Shown piece after piece: positions 15,737-24,220 of a stretch of DNA of 24,381 bases. Within the stretch, counting starts at the first letter, position 1; each line of letters starts with the position of its first letter. The position numbers were made by a program, and so were the translations under genes. The notes under the pieces were generated by a model. The model did no database searches and was not told where the DNA came from. It worked only from the letters and a program-made list of their open reading frames with translations. The DNA is from Butyrivibrio sp. (GTDB lineage Bacteria; Bacillota; Clostridia; Lachnospirales; Lachnospiraceae): contig JAILEJ010000492.1 of NCBI GenBank assembly GCA_024688095.1, forward strand, positions 1 through 24,381, written 5' to 3'.

Positions 15737-15755
15737 ATTGTGAATAAATCACAAT
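15737..15755. promoter_or_regulatory. Inverted repeat upstream of the secreted-protein promoter
   Basis: ATTGTGA-N5-TCACAAT is a perfect 7-base inverted repeat, 25 bases upstream of the -35 box. It resembles Crp/Fnr-family sites (TGTGA-N6-TCACA) but with a 5-base spacer. It is a candidate activator site; no regulator gene is nearby. Confidence 0.4.
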
Positions 15756-15774
15756 TTTATTACTCAAAATTTAA

Positions 15775-15830
15775 CTCTCCGAATGATTTTATGTAAAAAA
15801 AAATTATTACACACAAAAACATCCGAAGAG
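15775..15830 (-). terminator. Long imperfect hairpin after the ABC permease gene
   Basis: Just after the permease stop, CTCTTCGGATG (15820-15830) pairs with CATTCGGAGAG (15775-15785) over 11 pairs including two G-U. The interior can extend the stem (TTTT/AAAA, then GTGTAA/TTACAT). TTAAATTTTG follows. Termination or 3'-end protection is likely. Confidence 0.55.
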
Positions 15831-15842
15831 CCTTTTAAATTC

Positions 15843-18800
15843 TTATTCTGCACTCTTTAAGGATTCAACCATATTAATTTTCTTAATTACAAAAAACGCA
15901 AAATAGTTAACCATCAAAGCAAATACTATAGTAAGTATTGCAGAATATATAAAACTCATTTCATGAACACTTCTTCCAAACATAACCTGACTGATTTCTA
16001 TCGTACCTATAAGCCAGGAATGCAGGTACATTCCAAAAAACATTCCAAAAAATATACCAATAAAAGTCATGATCATATTTTCTCTGAATGTATAAGCTGC
16101 CGTTTCAGAGTCTGTAAATCCAAGTACCTTAAGAGTTGCAAGTTCTCTGGTTCTTTCTGTAATGTTAATATTCATAAGATTATAAAGAACAATAAAAGCA
16201 AGTGCAGCAGCCGAAAATACAATTATCATTACGGCATAATCAACACTGTTAAAGCTATTTTCAAATCGCTCTCTCATCTCCACAATTTTAGAAAAGGATG
16301 AAACATTATCCATGTCCAATATAGCAGAAGAAATACTATCAGTATCAGCATCTTCGGACAGCTTAGCCAAAATAACATTTTTAGATATTTTATTTCCGGT
16401 AACTTTCTCATAATACTTATCAGTCATATAAATATAATGAGAAACATAATTTTCTATAATATCTGAAATATGAATCTTAACTTTTCTATCATCATCAAGC
16501 ATTATTTCAATATCATCACCTGCTTCAACATCAAGAAGAGTTGCCATTTTTTCATTTATAAGAGCACCATCTTCTGTAAAGTTAACATCCATATCATCAA
16601 GTCTATGTCTTAGTACAAAGTAATCTTTAAACTCTTCTTCTTTTTCTATAGGGATAAGTGTTACGCCCTCAACAATTCCTTCATCCGAATATGCATCAAC
16701 ATTTCCTTCATAAATTGAAAGCGTTGATAATACTCCATTTTGTTCTTTTAATTTATTATCAATTTTCAGAACTTCGTCATCTGTAAGATCAGAATCAAGA
16801 CTTATACTTATGTCATAAATTGTAAGCTCATCAAATTGCTTGTTTAATATATCAAAAATACTGTCATGAAGGCCAATTCCGGTAACTAAAAGGCCACTGC
16901 AGCCTGCTATTCCTATCACAGTCATCCAGAATCTTTGCTTAAACCTGAATAAATTTCTAGCTGCAACCTTATGTGAAAACTTCATCTTCTTCCAAATAAA
17001 AGTGATTCTCTCAAGAAGGATTCTTTTACCAGGTTTAGGCGCCTTAGGTCTCATAAGACTTGCAGGAGTATCAATAAGCGTAGACATACATGCAAAAACT
17101 GCGGTAACAGAAAGTGCTATCACGGATGTCATGATTGCAGGAATTATAACATCGAGCTGAAGCAAATATGAAAGCGGAGGCAAAAAATACATAATGAGCC
17201 ATGCATTATAAATAAAAAATGGAATCCCAATACAGCCAACAATAGCACCAAATATGCCGCCAAGAAAAGATGCTGAAGCTGCATATCCGATATATTTGAT
17301 TGAAATGGCTCTTCTACTATAACCAAGAGCTTTTAAAGTACCAATTTCTGTACGGCCTTCTTCTATCATTCTGGTAACAGTTGTAAGACATGATAACGCA
17401 GCAACCAAAAAGAAAATAACCGGAAAGACCTGAGCAAGATTTCCCATCCTGTCAGAATCCTGTCCAAATCCTACATATCCTATATTAGAATTTCTATCAA
17501 GTACATAAATATCACCATCTCCAAGATCTTCTATATCTTTTTCAGCATCCTGAAGTTCTTTAAGCGCATCCTCAAGTTTTTCCTCTGCTTCTGCCTTTCC
17601 ATCTTCATATTCTTTTACACCGTCTTCGAATTCTTTTTGCCCATCCTCAAGCTCTGTAAGTCCTTCTTCAAATTCTTCCCACGCTTTGTTTATTTCAATA
17701 GTACCATCAATATACTGTGTTCTTGCATTTTGCAAAGTTGACAGACCTTCCTGATATTGAGAAAGGCCTTCAAAATAAGCTCTGCGAAGCTTGCCCATTA
17801 CACTCATATAATTAGAAGCATTAAGATTTTCTATTTCTGAGACTGAAACACCAATTTCAGCAAGATCTGCTTCATATTTATGAAGCTCAGACGTATCAAA
17901 AGAACTTGCACCATCAGCCTCTGAACCACCATTTTCTGCAGCGCTTGTAATACTGTCTATAAGAGTTTTTAAGTTATCAAGACTTTCTTTTGCTTCACTT
18001 AATTCCTGACTTCCCTTATCAATTTCATCCTTGGCATCATCAAGTTTTTGCTGATTCTCAGTAAGTTCTTCAAGTGCATCTTTTAACTTATCTGTATTTT
18101 CAACAATTTCAGCATTTGCATCATCAAGTTCCTTCTTGGCATCTGCAAGCTCTTTTTCAGCTTTTTCTTTTTCTTCGTAATATTCATCGTATCCATCTGC
18201 AAGTTCTTCCCTGGCCTCAGTAACAACCTCATCATACCTTACCTTTAACCTGTCATCAGCTATAGGTTCAAGCTTATCGCACATCTCTTCCATATAATCA
18301 TCATAAGGCTGTTCATAAGCATTTAAATTAGAAGTACCATCCAAAGTAACAAAAAGCCTTGAATAATAATCAGTAGTAAAGTTTTCCTTTGGAATACATA
18401 CCCATGCCGAAACGGAACCATTTCCAATAGATGAAGAGCCCCTTATTAAAGAAACATAAAGAGGATTATCAGCTATACCAACAATTGTATATTCCAGATT
18501 ATCTATATTCTCATCCTGCCCAGCAAGATCAAGCGTGATTTTATCACCAATATTAAGTCCAATCGTATCCAGAAGAGCTTTTTCAGTAACACATTCATTT
18601 GATTTTTCAGGAAGTCTTCCTTCTTTTAAACGTAGTTTATTAATATTTTCGGGTGCACTAAGAACAGTCACTACAACGCCATCAATAAGAGCGTCCATTG
18701 ACTTCGAACCTTCAACATCTTTTACTCCATCTACCTGACTAAATTCTTCTACATCATCATCTGTAAGTCCAAGCGTTGACATTATGAAAATATCCATGAA

Positions 18801-18971
18801 ATTATTAGATTTGTAGTAGACGTCTGCACTATGCCACATATCTGGCTTTGTAACCCTTAGTCCAGATAAAAAAGCTACAGCCAGTGCAGAAAGTGCAAAT
18901 AAAGATAGAAATTTTCGCCTACTCTTTTTGATTTCTCTGAAGAAATCTTTAATAAGCGCATTTTTCACCAC
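15843..18971 (-). CDS. ABC transporter permease with two FtsX domains and extracytoplasmic coiled coils
   Basis: This 1042-residue membrane protein has an N-terminal helix at about 21-40 and a large outer domain. It then has a first FtsX four-helix domain at about 510-650, a second outer domain, and a last FtsX domain at about 915-1035. Two long coiled-coil stretches rich in Glu, Lys and Asp (about 253-340 and 395-485) fill the first outer domain. This layout belongs to the MacB/FtsX-like type VII ABC family, which moves or mechanically acts on lipids, peptides or envelope proteins rather than importing solutes. The ATPase gene directly upstream overlaps by 7 bases. Translation starts at GTG: two adjacent GTG codons (18969-18971 and 18966-18968) are possible, and GAGG lies 7 bases before the first. 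The substrate is unknown. Confidence 0.9.
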   Translation of the reverse strand: MVKNALIKDFFREIKKSRRKFLSLFALSALAVAFLSGLRVTKPDMWHSADVYYKSNNFMDIFIMSTLGLTDDDVEEFSQVDGVKDVEGSKSMDALIDGVVVTVLSAPENINKLRLKEGRLPEKSNECVTEKALLDTIGLNIGDKITLDLAGQDENIDNLEYTIVGIADNPLYVSLIRGSSSIGNGSVSAWVCIPKENFTTDYYSRLFVTLDGTSNLNAYEQPYDDYMEEMCDKLEPIADDRLKVRYDEVVTEAREELADGYDEYYEEKEKAEKELADAKKELDDANAEIVENTDKLKDALEELTENQQKLDDAKDEIDKGSQELSEAKESLDNLKTLIDSITSAAENGGSEADGASSFDTSELHKYEADLAEIGVSVSEIENLNASNYMSVMGKLRRAYFEGLSQYQEGLSTLQNARTQYIDGTIEINKAWEEFEEGLTELEDGQKEFEDGVKEYEDGKAEAEEKLEDALKELQDAEKDIEDLGDGDIYVLDRNSNIGYVGFGQDSDRMGNLAQVFPVIFFLVAALSCLTTVTRMIEEGRTEIGTLKALGYSRRAISIKYIGYAASASFLGGIFGAIVGCIGIPFFIYNAWLIMYFLPPLSYLLQLDVIIPAIMTSVIALSVTAVFACMSTLIDTPASLMRPKAPKPGKRILLERITFIWKKMKFSHKVAARNLFRFKQRFWMTVIGIAGCSGLLVTGIGLHDSIFDILNKQFDELTIYDISISLDSDLTDDEVLKIDNKLKEQNGVLSTLSIYEGNVDAYSDEGIVEGVTLIPIEKEEEFKDYFVLRHRLDDMDVNFTEDGALINEKMATLLDVEAGDDIEIMLDDDRKVKIHISDIIENYVSHYIYMTDKYYEKVTGNKISKNVILAKLSEDADTDSISSAILDMDNVSSFSKIVEMRERFENSFNSVDYAVMIIVFSAAALAFIVLYNLMNINITERTRELATLKVLGFTDSETAAYTFRENMIMTFIGIFFGMFFGMYLHSWLIGTIEISQVMFGRSVHEMSFIYSAILTIVFALMVNYFAFFVIKKINMVESLKSAE

Positions 18972-19666
18972 TCTATATCCTCTACTGGTAATGGATGAAC
19001 ATTAATATCCTCACTATCAACCTTACCATTCTTAATATGAATTACATGATCTGCCATTGGACAAAGTGCAGTATTATGTGTAATTACTACAACCGTCATA
19101 TTATGTTCTCTACATGTATTCTGCAAAAGAGAAAGTATCTGCTTACCCGTAACATAATCAAGAGCCCCCGTTGGTTCATCACAAAGTAAAAGTTTTGGAT
19201 TCTTCGCAAGAGCTCTTGCAATAGCTACTCTCTGCTGTTCACCACCTGATAACTGTGCAGGAAAATTATTTTGCCTCTTTTCAAGACCAACATGCTTTAT
19301 TACATCCAACGGATCAAGAGGATCCTTGCAAATCTGAGTTGCCATTTCAACATTTTCAAGAGCCGTTAGATTCTGTACAAGATTATAAAACTGAAATACA
19401 AATCCTATATCATATCTTCTATATTTAGTAAGCTGAAGATTATTCATTTCTGAAACTTTAACACCATCTACATAAATGTCTCCGCCATTACAAATATCCA
19501 TTCCTCCAAGCATATTAAGCACAGTTGTTTTACCTGCCCCAGAAGGACCTACAATAATTGTAAATTCCCCCTTTTTTATGTCAAAAGAAATCTCATCTAC
19601 AGCCCTTATATTAACTTCACCCATTTTATATTCGCGAACTACATTTTTAAAAGTAATATATTCCAT
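18965..19666 (-). CDS. ABC transporter ATP-binding protein (MacB/LolD type)
   Basis: The 233-residue cytosolic ATPase powers the FtsX permease encoded next to it. Walker A GPSGAGKTT is at 40-48, the Q-loop at Gln92, the signature LSGGEQQRVAIARAL at 139-153, Walker B LLLCDEPTGALD at 159-170 and the H-loop histidine in VVITHNT near 195-201. The sequence DEPTGALD is typical of the LolD/MacB/FtsE group, which agrees with the partner permease. GGAAGTGA lies ahead of ATG 19666. A promoter is predicted at 19753-19780, and the stop overlaps the permease start, so the two are made together. No sensor kinase or regulator pair, common next to bacitracin-type exporters, is present. Confidence 0.95.
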   Translation of the reverse strand: MEYITFKNVVREYKMGEVNIRAVDEISFDIKKGEFTIIVGPSGAGKTTVLNMLGGMDICNGGDIYVDGVKVSEMNNLQLTKYRRYDIGFVFQFYNLVQNLTALENVEMATQICKDPLDPLDVIKHVGLEKRQNNFPAQLSGGEQQRVAIARALAKNPKLLLCDEPTGALDYVTGKQILSLLQNTCREHNMTVVVITHNTALCPMADHVIHIKNGKVDSEDINVHPLPVEDIEW

Positions 19667-19752
19667 CTGTCACTTCCATCATCGAAAACAAAAAAGAAAA
19701 ATTGTTTAGAACTATTCCAATATATTAACTATAGCATATTAAATTGCAAACA

Positions 19753-19780
19753 ATTATAAAACTGTTATAAAATGTAACAA
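19753..19780 (-). promoter_or_regulatory. Predicted promoter of the ABC transporter operon
   Basis: Minus-strand TTGTTA (19775-19780) and a perfect TATAAT (19753-19758) are spaced by 16 bases. The spacer carries part of a direct repeat (TTATAAAA twice, 11 bases apart). A second extended -10 element, TGC-TATAGT, lies about 20 bases downstream. Confidence 0.55.
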
Positions 19781-19817
19781 TTTATGTTTTTGTTTTTTTG
19801 ACTAAAATATAATAAAA

Positions 19818-19846
19818 CCCCTTTCCCTGGATTTCCAGAAAAGGGG
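19818..19846 (-). terminator. Rho-independent terminator of the SulP gene
   Basis: On the minus strand CCCCTTT/AAAGGGG followed, after a small internal loop, by CTGG/CCAG forms a GC-rich hairpin 8 bases beyond the stop. The tail is TTTTATTATATTTT. Confidence 0.9.
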
Positions 19847-19853
19847 GCTAAAG

Positions 19854-21497
19854 TTATAAAGCTGATGCTCTTTGAAGAGCATCGTCAATGTGTGCACAGA
19901 AATTTTCCTGTCCGATTAGCTTATCAAAACCATCTTTCTTCATAGTTTTCATAGGCTGTTCATTCACATGAGATAAGATCAAAGTGATATTCTTCTTCTT
20001 ACATCTCTCATATAATCCGTTAAGAGCCTTCATAGCTGATGCATCAAGTGCCGGTACACCTCTCATTCGCAAAATAAGAACTCTTGTAAATTCCTTTGAT
20101 GTTATATCAGAAATCAGATCAGTCATACCAAAGAACATAGGGCCACTTATCTCATAAACACGAACATGCTTTGGTACTTTTTTAAGTGAAATATTATCAG
20201 GATCTGTATCTTCATCAAAATAAGTCCATCCCTCTACATGAGCTTCATCACTCATCCTCTTCATAAACAGAATACCTGCAATGATCATACCAACTTCAAT
20301 AGCTACAACAAGATCAAATACTACAGTAAGAACAAAAGTTATAACAAGTACACTTATATCACTCTTTGGAGCTGTCTTACACAAGTGAACAAATGCTCTC
20401 CATTGACACATATTATAAGCTACAATGAAAAGAATTGAGGCAATTGTAGGCATAGGAATAAGTGCTGCATATGGCATAAGAACCACAAGAACAAGAATGA
20501 GTACAACAGCATGAACCATTCCTGCTATAGGAGTACGACCACCATTTTTGATATTAGCAGCTGTTCTTGCTATAGCTCCTGTTGCAGGTATTCCTCCAAA
20601 TAAAGCAGATCCGATATTACCACATCCCTGAGCGACAAGCTCCATATTAGAACGATGTCTGGAACCGATCATACCATCAGCAACAACGCAAGATAAAAGT
20701 GATTCAATAGCCGCAAGAATAGCAATTGTAAAAGCATCTGAAAAAACAGTTCTAAATGCAGCAAAAGATAATTCAGGCATAGTAAACTGAGGAAGTCCAC
20801 TACTTATTGTATATAAATCTCCTATTGTATTAACCTGCATTCCAATTCCTTTAACCATGATAATACCTACTATAACTGCAATAAGAGATCCAGGTATTTT
20901 AGAACTGATTTTAGGCCATACAATCTGAACTAAAAGACAAACAACGCCAACAATAACAGCCTGATAATTTACAGTACCAAAATTTTTAGCGAAAGCTTCA
21001 AGCTTATCCATTGTTTCTATTGTTACTGTTCCTGATGGATAAGTAAGACCAAAAAAATCTTTAAACTGACCAATTAAAATTGTTACAGCAATACCAGCTG
21101 TGAAACCGGTTGTAATTGTATATGGAATAAATTTAATAAGACTACCAAGTTTTAAAACTCCCATGATTATAAGAATCACACCTGCTATAAGAGTTGCAAG
21201 CGCAAGACCTGTCATACCATTTTTAGCAACAATTCCAGCAACTATAGTTGCAAATGCAGCTGTAGGACCGGCAATCTGTACTCTGCTTCCTCCAAGAAAA
21301 GAAATAATAAATCCGGCAACGATTGCTGTATAAAGCCCCTGCTCTGGACCAACACCTGAAGCAAGAGCAAGTGCAATAGATAAAGGAAGTGCTATAATAG
21401 CAACAATAACTCCAGCCACAACATCCTTAATCAGCTGTTCTTTAGAATAATTCTTCAAAACACTAAACAGCATCGGTTTCAAATTGTCATTTTCCAT
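19854..21497 (-). CDS. SulP (SLC26) family anion transporter with STAS domain
   Basis: This 547-residue inner-membrane protein has about 10-14 hydrophobic segments between 25 and 425 and a cytosolic STAS domain from about 435 to the end. The family start GVIVAIIALPLSIALALASG lies near 28-47, with GPTAAF near 77-82 and the STAS segment VPALDASAMKAL near 487-498. SulP proteins carry sulfate, bicarbonate or other anions, often with H+ or Na+; the substrate is not readable here. The gene is alone, with its own promoter and terminator. No carbonic anhydrase or sulfate-assimilation gene is beside it, so neither bicarbonate nor sulfate is favoured by context. GGGGAAATT precedes ATG 21497. Confidence 0.93.
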   Translation of the reverse strand: MENDNLKPMLFSVLKNYSKEQLIKDVVAGVIVAIIALPLSIALALASGVGPEQGLYTAIVAGFIISFLGGSRVQIAGPTAAFATIVAGIVAKNGMTGLALATLIAGVILIIMGVLKLGSLIKFIPYTITTGFTAGIAVTILIGQFKDFFGLTYPSGTVTIETMDKLEAFAKNFGTVNYQAVIVGVVCLLVQIVWPKISSKIPGSLIAVIVGIIMVKGIGMQVNTIGDLYTISSGLPQFTMPELSFAAFRTVFSDAFTIAILAAIESLLSCVVADGMIGSRHRSNMELVAQGCGNIGSALFGGIPATGAIARTAANIKNGGRTPIAGMVHAVVLILVLVVLMPYAALIPMPTIASILFIVAYNMCQWRAFVHLCKTAPKSDISVLVITFVLTVVFDLVVAIEVGMIIAGILFMKRMSDEAHVEGWTYFDEDTDPDNISLKKVPKHVRVYEISGPMFFGMTDLISDITSKEFTRVLILRMRGVPALDASAMKALNGLYERCKKKNITLILSHVNEQPMKTMKKDGFDKLIGQENFCAHIDDALQRASAL

Positions 21498-21556
21498 AAT
21501 TTCCCCATTTCCTTAAATAAAACTTTTTCATATTTTTTGTTGACACAAACATTAAA

Positions 21557-21584
21557 ATTTTACACCCATTATTTAAAAATACAA
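21557..21584 (-). promoter_or_regulatory. Predicted promoter of the SulP gene
   Basis: Minus-strand TTGTAT (21579-21584) and TAAAAT (21557-21562) are spaced by 16 bases, about 60 bases before the start codon. The surrounding DNA is very A/T rich, so other assignments are possible. Confidence 0.4.
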
Positions 21585-21650
21585 GATATTTTTTTTCGTA
21601 AAACAAACAAATTTTATCCTCAAATTTCCATTATTAAACAGCAATAAAAA

Positions 21651-21684
21651 AAGAGATATATAACATTACTGCTATATATCTCTT
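21651..21684 (-). terminator. Rho-independent terminator of the ior-paaK-ACT unit
   Basis: AAGAGATATATA (21673-21684 on the minus strand) and its perfect complement (21651-21662) form a 12-base-pair stem with a 10-base loop. Seven T residues follow. It lies 17 bases after the ACT gene stop. Confidence 0.92.
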
Positions 21685-21701
21685 ACATAATTAATTTTAT
21701 T

Positions 21702-22133
21702 CTATATATTTGCCACATCATCCTGTGTAAGCGGCTTAAGACCACGACCAATGAGAGCAGCCTCTGAATCTTCTGTATGAGCTACACGGAAAATCATGTA
21801 TGCATTATTTGTACCCTTACTTCCAAGGGAAGCATACATATATTCTACATTAACCTTAGCAGCAGAAAATTCAGTCATAAGTTTATTCAGACCGCCAATC
21901 TGATCCGGAATCTCAAAGGCTATTACAGGAGACAATCTTGCAACAAAATCATTATCCTTCAGCACTGTAATTGCTTCATAAGCATCATCAACTATAAGTC
22001 TTGCTATTCCAAAATCCTTGGTTTCAGCCAAAGATAAAGCTCTGATACCAATTTTATTATTAGCAAGAATCTCTGTTAAATTATTAAGAGTGCCGGGTTT
22101 GTTTTCAAGAAAAACAGAAATCTGATTAATCAT
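21702..22133 (-). CDS. Tandem ACT-domain protein linked to phenylacetate-CoA ligase
   Basis: The 143-residue cytosolic protein is two ACT domains: about 1-68, starting INQISVFLENKPGTLNNL, and about 70-140, with the linking GGLNKLMTEFSAAKVNVEYMYA. ACT domains bind amino acids, and this stand-alone pair is a known companion of phenylacetate-CoA ligase and indolepyruvate oxidoreductase genes in clostridia. Binding of an aromatic amino acid to tune the pathway is a reasonable inference, not shown. I chose ATG 22133 because AGGAGGGT lies upstream with good spacing; the longer in-frame start 7 codons earlier has none. A possible own promoter lies in the 129-base gap after the ligase gene, and a strong terminator follows. 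Confidence 0.9.
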   Translation of the reverse strand: MINQISVFLENKPGTLNNLTEILANNKIGIRALSLAETKDFGIARLIVDDAYEAITVLKDNDFVARLSPVIAFEIPDQIGGLNKLMTEFSAAKVNVEYMYASLGSKGTNNAYMIFRVAHTEDSEAALIGRGLKPLTQDDVANI

Positions 22134-22182
22134 ATTTGTAACCCTCCTACACAAATTAATACAAATAATTGCTTATATAATT

Positions 22183-22211
22183 AATATACAATAACCAGCT
22201 AAAGCCAACAA
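22183..22211 (-). promoter_or_regulatory. Possible internal promoter for the ACT gene
   Basis: Minus-strand TTGTTG (22206-22211) and TATATT (22183-22188) are 17 bases apart, about 50 bases before ATG 22133. It would let the ACT gene be made apart from the ligase. Confidence 0.4.
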
Positions 22212-22237
22212 GAATAATTTTCTGATAAAATCATAGT

Positions 22238-22267
22238 TCCGATAACGAAATATAAACCGCTATCAGA
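22238..22267 (-). other. Hairpin spanning the stop codon of the phenylacetate-CoA ligase gene
   Basis: TCTGATAGCGG (22257-22267) pairs with TCGTTATCGGA (22238-22248) over 11 positions with three G-U pairs and an 8-base loop; the TGA stop is inside the stem. No good U tract follows, so partial termination or mRNA processing is only a possibility. Confidence 0.35.
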
Positions 22268-23564
22268 TTTTTCTATTATCAATTACTCTTACTGCCTTAC
22301 CTTCACTTCTCTGAATAGTCTTTGGTGCAACAAGAATAACCTTAGCCTTGATGCCAAGCATAGCTTTTAGTCCATCAACAAGTTCTTTCTGACGAGCCTC
22401 AATATCACCAATATTATCAGTAAACATTTCAGGTGTCATTTCTACTTTTACATCCAGAGTATCTGTATTATTTACTCTTCCAACAATAATCTGATAGTTT
22501 GCAGCATAACCATGGTTGATAAGAACAGTCTCTATTTGACTTGGGAATACATTTACACCTCTGATAATCAGCATGTCATCAGTACGTCCCTTAGGCTTAC
22601 ACATTCTCACATGAGTTCTTCCACAAGAACACTTCTCAAGTGAAAGTCTGCAAATATCACGAGTTCTATAGCGAAGAAGTGGAAATGCCTTTTTATCAAG
22701 AGCTGTAAATACAAGTTCACCCTCTGAACCAATTGGAAGTACTTCTTCAGTATCAGGATCAATGATCTCAGCAACAAAATGATCCTCATTGATATGCATT
22801 CCATTCTGCTCCGAACATTCAAATGCAACACCAGGTCCTGAAAGCTCTGTAAGTCCATAAATATCATATGCCTTAATACCAAGAGTCTTCTCTATATCAT
22901 GACGCATCTCTTCAGACCATGCTTCTGCTCCAAAAATACCTGCCTTAAGAGGAATTTCATCAGGGCCATAGCCCATTTCCTTCATACGTTCTCCAAGATA
23001 TGCAGCATAACTTGGTGTACAGCAAAGAATGGTTGCCTGAAGATCCTGATTAAACATAATCTGTCTATCTGTACTTCCTGAACTCATAGGAAGTGTTAAA
23101 CATCCAACTTTATGAGAACCACCATTAAGGCCAGCACCACCTGTAAATAATCCATATCCATAAGATACCTGACAAACATCACTCTTAGTTCCACCAGCAG
23201 CAACAATGGCTCTTGCACAGCAATCATCCCACAGATCAATATCATCCTGAGTATAAAAAGCTACAACTCTCTTACCTGTTGTTCCTGAAGTAGAATGAAT
23301 TCTTACACATTCATCAAGCGGAACACCAAGAAGACCATATGGATATGCATCTCTAAGATCTGCCTTGGACAAAAAAGGAAGTTTATAAAGATCATCTATT
23401 CCCTTAATATCATCAGGGGTTACACCCTTCTTCTCCATCTTTTTTTTGTAGTAAGGAACATTCTCCCAAACATGCTTTACCTGTGCAACAATCTTTTCAT
23501 CCTGCATTGCCTTGATTTCTTCTCTTGAAGCACATTCTATTTCTTTCTGAAAATACCTCTCCAT
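22263..23564 (-). CDS. paaK: Phenylacetate-CoA ligase (PaaK-like)
   Basis: The enzyme activates arylacetates with ATP and CoA through an acyl-adenylate. The 433 residues match the family. The ATP loop STSGTTGKRV is at 91-100, YGLTELSGPG at 236-245, the hinge region RGRTDDMLIIRGVNVFPSQIE lies near 337-357, and the C-terminal lid has the conserved Lys in QRSEGKAVRV. ATG 23564 follows GGAG by 8 bases and matches the usual N-terminus of the family; an upstream in-frame start 13 codons earlier is not supported. It lies 77 bases after iorB. With IOR it can run arylpyruvate to arylacetate with ATP gain, or the reverse to build aromatic amino acids from arylacetates, as known in rumen anaerobes. Specificity for phenyl or indolyl acids is not readable. 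Confidence 0.93.
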   Translation of the reverse strand: MERYFQKEIECASREEIKAMQDEKIVAQVKHVWENVPYYKKKMEKKGVTPDDIKGIDDLYKLPFLSKADLRDAYPYGLLGVPLDECVRIHSTSGTTGKRVVAFYTQDDIDLWDDCCARAIVAAGGTKSDVCQVSYGYGLFTGGAGLNGGSHKVGCLTLPMSSGSTDRQIMFNQDLQATILCCTPSYAAYLGERMKEMGYGPDEIPLKAGIFGAEAWSEEMRHDIEKTLGIKAYDIYGLTELSGPGVAFECSEQNGMHINEDHFVAEIIDPDTEEVLPIGSEGELVFTALDKKAFPLLRYRTRDICRLSLEKCSCGRTHVRMCKPKGRTDDMLIIRGVNVFPSQIETVLINHGYAANYQIIVGRVNNTDTLDVKVEMTPEMFTDNIGDIEARQKELVDGLKAMLGIKAKVILVAPKTIQRSEGKAVRVIDNRKI

Positions 23565-23641
23565 ATCTTTTTCTCCATTCCCAATCACTTTTGTCAGTTG
23601 CATATAACAGCTTCAAAATAAGCCATAAGATATCTCAATAA

Positions 23642-24220
23642 TTATTCAGTAAAATTTTTTCCAAGAGCAAATGCCTTTTTATTCATCTCAAGGAATTTAG
23701 CAGGAACAGATGCCTCAAGAGCATCCATCCACTTCTGTTCAGGAATATCAAAATAATGTGACAACCTTCCCATGAGTACAATATTTACAGCCTTTGAAGA
23801 ACCAGCCTCTGTAGCAAGTGCAAGACAGTCCATTGCATCAACCTTAGCTCCAGCATTTCTCATTTTTTCAACAAGATTTTCAGGATATGAAGCTGCACCT
23901 GTGATAACAGGCATCGGATCTACCTGCTGAATATTTGTAACTATCTGTCCACCTTTTTTAAGGAAAGGCAGACATCTTGCTGCTTCAAGAAGTTCAAATG
24001 ATACAATAAAGTCTGCTTCACCTTCATCAATAATTGGTGAATACACTTTTTCACCATATCTTACATAGGTTACTACGCTTCCACCACGCTGTGACATTCC
24101 GTGTACTTCAGAAACCTTAACATCATACCCTTCTGTTAAAAGCAGTCTTCCAAGTAATTTACTGGCAAGAAGTGAACCCTGTCCACCTACGCCAACAATC
24201 ATAATATTCTTTGTTTCCAT
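23642..24220 (-). CDS. iorB: Indolepyruvate:ferredoxin oxidoreductase beta subunit
   Basis: IorB is the small subunit of the cytosolic enzyme that converts arylpyruvates and CoA to arylacetyl-CoA and CO2 while reducing ferredoxin. The 192 residues carry the family signatures VGVGGQGSLLASKLLG near 9-24 and SEVHGMSQRGGSVVTYVRYG near 37-56, and have the normal length. I chose ATG 24220: its first base is the last base of the iorA stop (TGATG), and AGGAGG inside the end of iorA is 9 bases away. A TTG one codon earlier is also possible. The gene is followed by paaK after 77 bases, completing an arylpyruvate-arylacetate route. Confidence 0.95.
   Translation of the reverse strand: METKNIMIVGVGGQGSLLASKLLGRLLLTEGYDVKVSEVHGMSQRGGSVVTYVRYGEKVYSPIIDEGEADFIVSFELLEAARCLPFLKKGGQIVTNIQQVDPMPVITGAASYPENLVEKMRNAGAKVDAMDCLALATEAGSSKAVNIVLMGRLSHYFDIPEQKWMDALEASVPAKFLEMNKKAFALGKNFTE

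Noticed and set aside
15241..15842. A CRISPR or tandem repeat array in the A/T-rich stretches
   Set aside because: Only single inverted repeats are present; there are no regularly spaced identical units.
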